Shown: positions 7,347 to 14,681 of the stretch, in pieces
Layout: every line of letters begins with the position of its first letter
Numbering within the stretch: the first letter of the stretch is position 1
Assembly: GCA_023301545.1 (NCBI GenBank)
Contig: JALZUI010000113.1
Span: 1 to 16,492, forward strand
DNA length: 16,492 nucleotides
Source: Akkermansiaceae bacterium
GTDB taxonomy: Bacteria > Verrucomicrobiota > Verrucomicrobiia > Verrucomicrobiales > Akkermansiaceae
Reading direction: 5' to 3'
Position numbers and translations under genes: made by a program
The notes under the pieces: model-generated
What the model was told of the DNA's origin: nothing
The model's input: only the letters and a program-made list of their open reading frames with translations
Databases searched by the model: none

Positions 7347-7988
7347 TTATTTAGAAAGCTCTTCAGATGGAATGCTTTTAGCGTTTTGCAGAGCACGAAC
7401 GTAAGCAACGATTGCCCAACGGTCGTCAACAGGAATATTGTAACCGTAACCTGACATGTTTCCTTTACCGTTAGTGATAACATCGTAGAGACGACCTTCT
7501 GGGTATTGGTCGGCGGCGTAGTTAGGCGCGTGGAGATTAGCGATACCCACAATTCCGTACTTAGAGGTCACCCCTTCACCATTACCAGTTTCACCATGAC
7601 ATACTGCACAGTAGATCCCGTAACGCTCTTGACCACGGTTGAGAAATGCTTCCGCTGATTTTTCATTTAATTCGAGCTCCTTAGGAAGACCTTTCCCGTA
7701 AAAGTCTTCAAACCTACCGGTGTAGTAGTAACCTACACGGCCTGCGCCAAAGTCGAGCGAGTAGAGGCTTTCGTCAGAGCTGTTAACGACTGTCCCTGGA
7801 ACAAGTGGACGTGAACCACGGCCATTTTCGAAAAGGTCACTAGGGGACTGAGAATTCACTCTGTCCATTTCATCCATATCAGGAAAGAGACGAATTGGGG
7901 TATCGCGGAACTTGTTGTCCTTGAAGCCAAAGACTCCCATCATGAATACTGCAAAGCAGCTAAATACTATTAGAAATGTTTTAATCAT
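7347..7988 (-). CDS. actE: Alternative Complex III subunit ActE, monohaem cytochrome c
   Basis: Periplasmic monohaem cytochrome of Alternative Complex III, 213 aa. N-terminal hydrophobic segment at about 3-22. The ActE-family stretch SRPLVPGTVV at 59-68 precedes the haem domain; haem motif YGIYCAVCHG with C127, C130 and H131, and likely Met ligand M178 in KGNMSGYG. The last part, DDRWAIVAYVRALQ, is the usual C-terminal helix. In many ActE proteins the N-terminus is a lipoprotein signal. Here a Cys (C11) sits inside the hydrophobic stretch with Phe at -2, a poor lipobox, so an uncleaved helix may be the anchor. It probably accepts electrons from ActB and passes them to downstream cytochromes. 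It lies 21 bases after actD and 28 before actF. Confidence 0.92.
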   Translation of the reverse strand: MIKTFLIVFSCFAVFMMGVFGFKDNKFRDTPIRLFPDMDEMDRVNSQSPSDLFENGRGSRPLVPGTVVNSSDESLYSLDFGAGRVGYYYTGRFEDFYGKGLPKELELNEKSAEAFLNRGQERYGIYCAVCHGETGNGEGVTSKYGIVGIANLHAPNYAADQYPEGRLYDVITNGKGNMSGYGYNIPVDDRWAIVAYVRALQNAKSIPSEELSK

Positions 7989-8009
7989 ACTGTTAAGGTG
8001 GCTGCGAAA

Positions 8010-8567
8010 TTATTTTTCATCATCTTCGACAAGCTCGATCGACTTGCCGCCAATTTCCTCGAGGAACGACTTAGTTCCCTCTGGTGAGAATTTAGGGTCA
8101 CGAGCCTCGATCGCGATGAAGAAGGCATCATCTGTTACGCGCTTAAACTGACGTGAAGCGAATAACGGGTGGTTCAGACGAGGAAGCCCCATAAGGCCAA
8201 GTAGTCCGAAGAGAGTGGTAAAACCTGAAAGCAGAATGGTCAGCTCAAACATGATCGGGAAGAAGGCCGCAATCGTGAAGATGTTAGCTGGCTTCGCCTG
8301 AACAACTGTTGGGTAAATCTCAACCTGTGTGATGTAGGCCAGAAGCGTACCGGTCATAAAACCAGTAAGTCCGCCAAAAAACACGAGGTAAGGAAGAATC
8401 GACTTCTTCAGACCCATAGCCTTATCTAATCCGTGAACGGGAAAAGATGAAAAGGCATCCCATTTCTTAAATCCTGCGTCACGGCAATTTTCACAAGCCT
8501 TCCAGAGATGAGAAGCAGACTCAAACTCGGCAAGGTAACCGTAAACTTTTTTAACTGATGTACTCAC
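8010..8567 (-). CDS. actD: Alternative Complex III subunit ActD (DUF3341)
   Basis: 185 aa, ActD family (DUF3341), a small subunit with two membrane helices that packs against the NrfD-like subunits. The N-terminal cytoplasmic domain contains KVYGYLAEFESASHLWKAC and WDAFSSFPVHGLDKAMG, the latter typical of the family (a Pro-x-His-Gly stretch). Helices lie at about 57-83 and 98-126. Between them EIYPTVVQAKPANI, followed by FFPIMFELTIL, is recognisable. The first codon is GTG (8565-8567), not ATG. I accept it because the next residues match the expected start of the family and no in-frame ATG lies closer. It lies 21 bases after actC and 21 before actE. Confidence 0.92.
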   Translation of the reverse strand: MSTSVKKVYGYLAEFESASHLWKACENCRDAGFKKWDAFSSFPVHGLDKAMGLKKSILPYLVFFGGLTGFMTGTLLAYITQVEIYPTVVQAKPANIFTIAAFFPIMFELTILLSGFTTLFGLLGLMGLPRLNHPLFASRQFKRVTDDAFFIAIEARDPKFSPEGTKSFLEEIGGKSIELVEDDEK

Positions 8568-8588
8568 TATAAATTAGGGGTTAGGGTC

Positions 8589-10079
8589 TTAGGCTTTGAT
8601 CGCGCCATTGTCGATCTCTTTTTGATAAGTTGGGATGATTTTCACACCTGGATCTTCAATCTCTTCTTTGTCATCAAAGTGAGGGTCAGATTCAGGGAGA
8701 GTCCATTTTACTTCCGCAATGTTAATACATGGGAGGAAGCGGAGGAAGAGGCTGAACAGAGTAAGGAACATTCCGATCGTACCGACGAAGGTGAAAACAT
8801 CAACTGGGGATGGATCATATGTCTTCCAGTCACCTGGGAGCCACATACGAGGGAGAGTCGTCACGATAATTACGAAACGTTCGAACCACATTCCGATGTT
8901 CACACACATACAAACACCCATTACAACCCAGAGGTTTTCACGACATGCACGCCACCAGAAGAGCTGTGGAGAAACCACGTTACAAGACATCATGAGCCAG
9001 TAACCAGCGGCTTCTGGACCAAAGAGACGGTATTTAAAGGCCATAGCCTCGTACTTAGCGCCTGAGAAGTAAGCAACGAAGAGCTCCATGAGGTAAGCAT
9101 AACCAACGATCGTACCTGTTGTAAGGATGATCTTAGTCATGTTATCAATGTGCTTCATCGTAATCATGTCCTGTAGTCCGTAAAGGGCACGGGCTGGGAT
9201 CATGATTGTTAATACCATTGCGAAACCACCGAATACCGCACCAGCAACAAAGTATGGAGGGAAAATTGTGGTGTGCCACCCTGGTACTACTGAGGTTGCG
9301 AAGTCAAAGGATACAATCGAGTGTACAGAAAGTACAAGCGGTGTAGAAATCGCAGCAAGAAGAAGGTATGCGATCTCGTAGTGCTGCCAGTGACGGTTAG
9401 ACCCACGCCATCCGAGAGCGAAGATACCGTAAAGCGTTCGGCTGAGCCATGATTTCGCACGATCACGAATCGTCGCTAAGTCAGGAACCATTCCGAGGTA
9501 CCAGAAAATCAGAGAAACTGTGAAGTAGGTAGATACAGCAAATACATCCCAAAGAAGTGGTGATTTAAAGTTCTGCCAAATCGCATTCGCATTAGGAATC
9601 GGAGCAAGGAACCATACCATCCAGATCCGACCAACGTGGAACATGGGGTAAATACCAGCACAACATACCGCGAAAATTGTCATCGCTTCTGCCGCCCGGT
9701 TAATCGAGGTTCGCCAGTTCTGTCTCGTAAGGAAAAGAATTGCGGAAATCAGGGTACCGGCGTGGCCAATACCAATCCAGAATACAAAGTTAACAATCGG
9801 CCAACCCCACATTGCGCGGTTCGTGTTACCCCAGACCCCAACACCAGTTGAAACAAGGTAAGTAAGACCAAAACCAACACCCACAGCAGCCACTAAGGCA
9901 CTTGGGATAAAGAGGAACCACCAAAGCCAAGGCTGAGGTTTTTCTACGATTCCACAGATTCGCTCCGTAACCCAATTTTGGTCACGACCGTTTAGGATCA
10001 ATTCTTCACGAAGAAGAACGGGGATTTTTGGTCCCTTACGTGTCTTCGTTTCGTTTTCGTGTTCAGTTGCAGTAGCCAT
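8589..10079 (-). CDS. actC: Alternative Complex III subunit ActC (NrfD-like, quinol site)
   Basis: Membrane subunit of 496 aa, NrfD/PsrC family, ten or so helices, proposed to bind and oxidise the quinol. A cytoplasmic N-terminus of about 50 residues ends in PQPWLWWF, then helices run from about 52. NFVFWIGIGHAGTLISAILFL and YPMFHVGRIWMVWF are hallmark ActC segments. H148 (FHVGR) and D178 (LLWDVF) are 30 residues apart, the same spacing as the His/Asp pair I recall from the quinol pocket of solved Alternative Complex III structures. SVHSIVSFDFATS and PGWHTTIFPPYFVAGA are also typical of the family. The C-terminal tail is hydrophilic. It starts 11 bases after the actB stop. No haem is expected. 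Confidence 0.95.
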   Translation of the reverse strand: MATATEHENETKTRKGPKIPVLLREELILNGRDQNWVTERICGIVEKPQPWLWWFLFIPSALVAAVGVGFGLTYLVSTGVGVWGNTNRAMWGWPIVNFVFWIGIGHAGTLISAILFLTRQNWRTSINRAAEAMTIFAVCCAGIYPMFHVGRIWMVWFLAPIPNANAIWQNFKSPLLWDVFAVSTYFTVSLIFWYLGMVPDLATIRDRAKSWLSRTLYGIFALGWRGSNRHWQHYEIAYLLLAAISTPLVLSVHSIVSFDFATSVVPGWHTTIFPPYFVAGAVFGGFAMVLTIMIPARALYGLQDMITMKHIDNMTKIILTTGTIVGYAYLMELFVAYFSGAKYEAMAFKYRLFGPEAAGYWLMMSCNVVSPQLFWWRACRENLWVVMGVCMCVNIGMWFERFVIIVTTLPRMWLPGDWKTYDPSPVDVFTFVGTIGMFLTLFSLFLRFLPCINIAEVKWTLPESDPHFDDKEEIEDPGVKIIPTYQKEIDNGAIKA

Positions 10080-10090
10080 GGGATCGAAAA

Positions 10091-13000
10091 TTAGTGAATG
10101 TTGATAGAAGCGAGACCGATGTACTTAGCATCTGGCATCTCTGGGTTAGGATTTTTAACACGAGCAAGGTATGTCGTACGTGAGAATGTACCGACGTACT
10201 TGAGAAGCTCGTAGTTACGCTTACTTGCTTTCGCTTTAACCACGCGATCCTTATCTTTGGTCTGCTCGCCATCACGGAGGAGGTTACCAAAGGATACCGC
10301 ATCGGAAGGACAAGCACTTTGACACGCTACTTGTACCGAATCACGAGCGATCATGAGATCACTTGTTTCAACCTTAGCCGCTGGGCTGAGGGAGAAGCCA
10401 GCTGCTTCAGCTTTCTTCTTCGTGATTTGCTTTTGCTTAATCTTAGCGAGTTCAAGAGCTTGGACACAGTACGTACATTTTTCCATTACTCCACGCATAC
10501 GGACGGAAACGTTCGGATTGCGTTGAAGCGACTCAGGGCTTCCCTCTTTCTTCTCACCGAATGGACCTTTGTAGAGGTTCTTCTTAATGAGTGGGTTACG
10601 CTTGTTGTAGTCGAAGAAGTTGAAGCGACGGGCTTTGAATGGACAGTTATTCGCACAGTAACGAGTACCGATACAACGGTTATACGCCATTGCGTTCAGA
10701 CCTTCTTCGGTGTGAACCGTAGCATTTACCGGACAAACTGTTTCACATGGAGCGGACTCACACTGAGTACACGCTACAGGTTGTGGAAGCATCGCTGGGT
10801 TTTCGCTAATCCACTTTGGTGTTTTAACTTTATCGCCGTTTTCGTCCTTTGCCTTATGTCCATGAGAGTCATATTCATAATTTTGAGACGCGTAGTAACG
10901 GTCCATACGGATCCAGTGCATTTCACGACCTTTAGCCACTTGCTCTTTACCAACAACCGGGATGTTGTTCTCCGCCTGACAGGCGATCAAACAAGCATTA
11001 CAACCAGTACAGGTATTGAGGTCGATGGTCATTCCCCATTGGTGAATTGGATCACCGATAAGTTTATTGCCTTCTTTATCGTTAGCTTTGTACAGCGGAA
11101 TGTTCTCAGGAATGTGAGAATCCATCCCCTGCTGATCTACTTTCTTAAGTTGTTTCTTGTAGTCCCCTTTCGCAGGACTCTCCATCGTGGAGATCTCACG
11201 AGCAAGCGCACGACCGTACATAGCGTGGTGCTCTTGAGTGGAGGCTACTGGGTATTCACCCTTAGTCTCAGCTACTTTCGCGCCAGCGAGAAGGAACTGT
11301 GATGATTCCTTGCGGAGTGGGTAAACATTAAATCCTGTGTTTTTACCAACATGACCGACAACAGGCTTAGCCTCATCGAAACGATCTGCAGATTGGTATT
11401 CGTCGTCACGAGCTTGTCCGTATCCGACTGGAAGAGTAATTGTGTAATCAGCCTGACCAAATCCAATAAGGACTGGAACTTCAACACTCGTATCTCCTAC
11501 TGTGATTTTTGCAATTGGCGCTCTAGCCTGTCCTGCTTCGCCAATTTCTGGGCGACCCGCATTCCAAGTTTCAAGTTTAACAATCGTATCGTACACTCCA
11601 AGCTCTTTAGCTGTTTTAGGAGAAACGATCGCAGCGTTATCCCAAGTCAGCTTCACAACTGGATCTGGAGATTCTTGTAGCCACGCATTGTCAATGTATC
11701 GACCATCATTGATCGAGTGATCTTTGGCGAGAATAACTTCAAGCGCGTCTTTGCTAGGAGCTTTAGCGTACTTATTAGCAAGCTTGTCAGCACTAGGCAC
11801 TGATTTGAGCTGGGCGCTAGCGTATCCACGTCTTTTACTGAATCCGTTTTTGAGGAGTTCATTCCAATCAGCAGCTGACTGAGCGAATTTCTTATCAAAG
11901 GTCGCTTTCACCTGGTGATATCCAGCTGATGGTTCTTGCGCGGTCGGGGTAGCAAGCGCTTCTCCTGAAAGAAGAGCGGTAAGGACATCTACCTCTGAGA
12001 ACGTATTTTCAGATAGAGGAAGAATCATTGGCTGAACTACTGAGTAGAAGCCATTTGCAGTAAGTGAGTCACCCCAGCTTTCTAGGTAATGAGTAGCAGG
12101 AATATGCCAATCACAAGCGTAAGCCGTTTTATCGGTACGCTCGCCAGAATGGATCGATACGTTCACCTTCTCTAAGATACTAGCGAAATCTACATCCGCT
12201 GCCGCATCAAATAGAGGGTTAGAAGGAGTAAGAAGAAGCAGGGAGTCAACCGTGCCAGCATCAACGTCTTTCTTAAGATCAATCAAGGAACCTGTCGCAG
12301 CGCTCTTTGATGCATAAGCATTAATAGTTTTCCCAAAAGCTCCAAGAGCGTCATTTAGGGCAAGGCCGAGAACATGAAGTTCTTCTGGCTGATTAGGGCC
12401 AACGAGAACAACTGATTTGCCTTTCTTAGAAACGAGATCTTTTGCACACTCTTTAACCCATTCTTTCAGGCTCTTCACGTACTCTTTTTCTTCTTTGTAA
12501 GCTTTCTTACCTTCTTCAGATTCGTCTTTAGCAAACTTAGGATCGACAGCGAAATCAGCGGTCAGATCACCAAGCGCTTTGGCAAGATTCGCATTAGGAG
12601 CGAGCGCCTGAACTTCCTTGGCAACTGCTACACCAACCTTAGACACCTGTGAAGGAGCTACACGGAGGCGATGATCAGCCATTCCACCTGTAAGGGAGAA
12701 GATTGATTCGACTTGGTAGTGACGTGACATGACCTTCTTATCTACTTCTTGGTCATAGTTTTCGCCGCCACCTTGACGTTTCTTAGAGTACTGAATCGTC
12801 GAAGACTGTGCGTCGAGTTCAATGAAGTCACTGTCGAGGGAGAAAATACGATCTGCTTTTTCCAATTTCGGAGTAAGCTTCACTTTATTCGCACCAAACG
12901 CTTTCGCGATGGCCGTTTCTGCTGAAACGTTTTCGAGCGCTTCGTAATTGTAAATCTTAGCTCCTGGGAACTTCTTCGTGATCTCCTTAGCGAGACGGTT

Positions 13001-13594
13001 ACGAGTTGGAGATTCATCAACGCCGAACACAACACCCAGCTTACCTGGCGCTTTCGCGAACTTCGCAAAGAAGGCATCAAACTCAGCCTTCGTCACTTGA
13101 GATCCATCTTGAAGGAACTGCTGTGAACGAGAAGTGCTGTAAAGGTTTAGAATCGAAGCCTGCACCTGGGCATCTGTACCTGTATTATCAGGATGCTTCT
13201 TGTTAGGAGCGAGACGTGTAGGGCGGGATTCATGCGTAGTCACTACAAGAGGAATCGCACCTGCCGCTGATGGCATGTTTGTAGCGTAGTAAAGAGGGCG
13301 ACCTGGAACAACCCACTCTGGACCTTCTGTGTAAGGGAGAATGTATGCCTCTGGACGGCGACATGAGGCAAGGCCCAGTCCCGCAAGAGCAGTCGAAGCG
13401 CCCATTAGCTTAACGAAGTTACGGCGGGAGAACTCACGTTCGTCCTCATCCATTACATCTTCGCTGTCACTAAACTCACGAATCGCCTGGTGGCGGAACT
13501 TGATGGTATCTTCATGCTCTCGCACACTTCTCCATACGGATTGATCCGCTTCCATTTCAGGGACTTCAGGGTGGTGTAAAACTCTTTTACTCAT
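10091..13594 (-). CDS. actB: Alternative Complex III subunit ActB, molybdopterin-like plus Fe-S domains
   Basis: 1167 aa, the iron-sulphur subunit of Alternative Complex III and a fusion of a molybdopterin-oxidoreductase-like domain (about 85-790, thought to lack the cofactor) with an NrfC/HybA-like ferredoxin domain (about 840-1130). The N-terminal 56 residues precede a Tat-type motif at R57-R58 (SRRNFVKLMGAS), an arrangement known as MoCo_extend_TAT. LASC ending at C78 is a good lipobox, so the mature protein may be lipid-anchored. Cysteine groups: C862, C865, C868, C872; C942, C945, C950, C954; C974, C980, C984; C1040, C1043, C1091, C1095. The third group has T977 where other ferredoxins have Cys (CIGTRYC), as expected for one 3Fe-4S cluster beside three 4Fe-4S clusters. 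It carries electrons from the quinol site toward the haems. It lies 26 bases after actA and 11 before actC. Confidence 0.96.
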   Translation of the reverse strand: MSKRVLHHPEVPEMEADQSVWRSVREHEDTIKFRHQAIREFSDSEDVMDEDEREFSRRNFVKLMGASTALAGLGLASCRRPEAYILPYTEGPEWVVPGRPLYYATNMPSAAGAIPLVVTTHESRPTRLAPNKKHPDNTGTDAQVQASILNLYSTSRSQQFLQDGSQVTKAEFDAFFAKFAKAPGKLGVVFGVDESPTRNRLAKEITKKFPGAKIYNYEALENVSAETAIAKAFGANKVKLTPKLEKADRIFSLDSDFIELDAQSSTIQYSKKRQGGGENYDQEVDKKVMSRHYQVESIFSLTGGMADHRLRVAPSQVSKVGVAVAKEVQALAPNANLAKALGDLTADFAVDPKFAKDESEEGKKAYKEEKEYVKSLKEWVKECAKDLVSKKGKSVVLVGPNQPEELHVLGLALNDALGAFGKTINAYASKSAATGSLIDLKKDVDAGTVDSLLLLTPSNPLFDAAADVDFASILEKVNVSIHSGERTDKTAYACDWHIPATHYLESWGDSLTANGFYSVVQPMILPLSENTFSEVDVLTALLSGEALATPTAQEPSAGYHQVKATFDKKFAQSAADWNELLKNGFSKRRGYASAQLKSVPSADKLANKYAKAPSKDALEVILAKDHSINDGRYIDNAWLQESPDPVVKLTWDNAAIVSPKTAKELGVYDTIVKLETWNAGRPEIGEAGQARAPIAKITVGDTSVEVPVLIGFGQADYTITLPVGYGQARDDEYQSADRFDEAKPVVGHVGKNTGFNVYPLRKESSQFLLAGAKVAETKGEYPVASTQEHHAMYGRALAREISTMESPAKGDYKKQLKKVDQQGMDSHIPENIPLYKANDKEGNKLIGDPIHQWGMTIDLNTCTGCNACLIACQAENNIPVVGKEQVAKGREMHWIRMDRYYASQNYEYDSHGHKAKDENGDKVKTPKWISENPAMLPQPVACTQCESAPCETVCPVNATVHTEEGLNAMAYNRCIGTRYCANNCPFKARRFNFFDYNKRNPLIKKNLYKGPFGEKKEGSPESLQRNPNVSVRMRGVMEKCTYCVQALELAKIKQKQITKKKAEAAGFSLSPAAKVETSDLMIARDSVQVACQSACPSDAVSFGNLLRDGEQTKDKDRVVKAKASKRNYELLKYVGTFSRTTYLARVKNPNPEMPDAKYIGLASINIH

Positions 13595-13620
13595 GGGGAT
13601 ATAAATTCTACGTTAGGAAA

Positions 13621-14370
13621 TTAACGGTGACAGGTTGAACAAGATTCTTTGGGAGCGATCTTCCAGTGATCTTTAAGGTAGTGACCAAGCTTCTCTTGTG
13701 AAGAAAGCTTCTTCTTCGCGAGCTTGTCGTTGCCGGCAATAAATTCGTCAACGAGCTTAGCCACGTCTGTGTGCTCGGAGAGGTAAAGTTCTGGATCGTA
13801 ATCGAGATTGTACACCTCCTCCAGCGGGCGAATGTTTTTCTCTGGCTCACGGTGACAATCTAGACAGAAGCCCATTGTTAGTGACTTAGCGTGGAAGACT
13901 TCTTCCATTTCGTGCACGTCACCGTGACAGGACTCACAAGAAACCCCTCTATTTACGTGAGCAGAGTGGTTAAAGTAGGCATAATCTGGAGAGCGGTGTA
14001 CACGTACCCACTCAATCGGCTTACCGTCGTAATCGGCATATGTCTCATCAATAGCGCGGCGAAGAGGCGCCAATTTAGGAGAATCTTTCTTAACATGCTG
14101 GTGACAGTTCCAACACGTATTTGCGGTAGGTATATTCGCGTGCCCGGACTGCTCTACGAAGCTATGACAGTATCGACAATCGAGACCGAGCTGCTGGACG
14201 TGAAGCTCGTGATTGTATGGGATTGGTTGCGCAGGCATGTAACCTACACGTTGTGTATCCGGAGTTGCATAATACCAGAATGCAGCAATAACCCCAGCCC
14301 CCGCAATAGCAGCACAAAGCGCTAGCTTGAGAGGTACGTAGTTTGTCCAACGAGGGAAGAAATTAGCCAT
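13621..14370 (-). CDS. actA: Alternative Complex III subunit ActA, pentahaem cytochrome c
   Basis: First gene of the operon: a membrane-anchored five-haem cytochrome c, 249 aa. One N-terminal helix (about 13-33) anchors it. Five CxxCH motifs follow at 65-69, 86-90, 145-149, 169-173 and 244-248; the last ends the protein one residue before the stop. YMPAQPIPYNHELHVQQLGLDCRYCH is the typical entry to the haem domain (split here: YMPAQPIPYNHELH, then VQQLG, then the first haem). I chose the ATG at 14368-14370 because MANFFPRWTN is the family N-terminus. The frame is open upstream to an ATG at 14407-14409, which would add 13 residues, but that codon lies inside the palindrome at 14392-14413 and the added residues look unlike the family. 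The protein collects or relays electrons at the periplasmic face. Confidence 0.94.
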   Translation of the reverse strand: MANFFPRWTNYVPLKLALCAAIAGAGVIAAFWYYATPDTQRVGYMPAQPIPYNHELHVQQLGLDCRYCHSFVEQSGHANIPTANTCWNCHQHVKKDSPKLAPLRRAIDETYADYDGKPIEWVRVHRSPDYAYFNHSAHVNRGVSCESCHGDVHEMEEVFHAKSLTMGFCLDCHREPEKNIRPLEEVYNLDYDPELYLSEHTDVAKLVDEFIAGNDKLAKKKLSSQEKLGHYLKDHWKIAPKESCSTCHR

Positions 14371-14391
14371 AGTGTGGCGTGTGGTATATAC

Positions 14392-14413
14392 GCTTGTGAA
14401 AAATTTCACAAGC
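14392..14413. promoter_or_regulatory. Perfect 22-bp palindrome, CRP/FNR-family-like operator
   Basis: Two perfect 10-base arms, GCTTGTGAAA and its reverse complement, are separated by AA. The core reads TTGTGA-N6-TCACAA, which fits the CRP half-site spacing (TGTGA-N6-TCACA) exactly; a classical FNR site (TTGAT-N4-ATCAA) fits less well. Its nearest edge is 21 bases upstream of the actA ATG, so it is well placed to control the respiratory operon. It could activate or repress, depending on the unmapped transcription start. If it lies within the transcript it could instead fold into a 9-10 bp hairpin in the 5' leader. The palindrome is seen directly; the regulator family is inferred. Confidence 0.7.
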
Positions 14414-14668
14414 TTAAACCTAAACTTTTTTCACCATTTTTAGACAATAGTTCCGTCCTCCCCCACCCCACCTCTTAGGCAGGTGAAGGACCAGACTCAG
14501 AACAATTAATTCCTCTAATAAAAAAAGGATTTATTTTACTAATTCACTCCCTTTATTAAACTCGCATAGCAACCTTACCTCGGCCGAAAATGCTAGAACT
14601 AGACTCCTTCCCAAACAATAATTCACTGCATCAATCAAATATCTTGCTTTTTTAGGTGAATTAGCAGT

Positions 14669-14673
14669 AGGAG
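14669..14673 (+). promoter_or_regulatory. Ribosome binding site of typA
   Basis: AGGAG is placed 8 bases before the ATG at 14682, a standard Shine-Dalgarno. It supports the chosen typA start and shows that the organism uses this signal, in contrast to the respiratory operon, where no gene start has one. Confidence 0.85.
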
Positions 14674-14681
14674 TCTTATCT

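Larger units (their letters stand above)
14371..14681. promoter_or_regulatory. Divergent intergenic region between actA and typA
   Basis: These 311 bases separate two divergent start codons, so both promoters should lie here. No coding sequence or RNA gene is supported. The actA-proximal side carries the palindrome listed separately. On the minus strand a TATATA (14385-14390) lies 14 bases from the actA ATG and 15 bases beyond a TTGTGA, which could be a -10/-35 pair but would give a leader of only a few bases. A second weak minus-strand possibility is TTGTCT near 14442-14447 with TTTAGG at 14419-14424. The plus-strand side is AT-rich around 14510-14560 and I could not pick a convincing typA promoter. 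A short C-rich tract lies at 14459-14472. Confidence 0.6.

Noticed and set aside
10319..11302. Long plus-strand open frame of 327 codons opposite actB
   Set aside because: It is antisense to the strongly conserved Fe-S domain of ActB, its translation resembles no family I know, and it has no ribosome site; it follows from codon bias of actB.
10091..13594. ActB as an active molybdenum enzyme
   Set aside because: The fused architecture and operon context are those of ActB, whose molybdopterin-like domain is known to lack the cofactor.
14371..14409. Longer actA start adding 13 residues
   Set aside because: The extra ATG lies within the palindrome, and MANFFPRWTN at the inner start matches the family N-terminus.
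14469..14485. Small inverted repeat CACCT-N7-AGGTG as a terminator
   Set aside because: Only five pairs, no T-run on either side, and it lies between two divergent starts where no terminator is expected.
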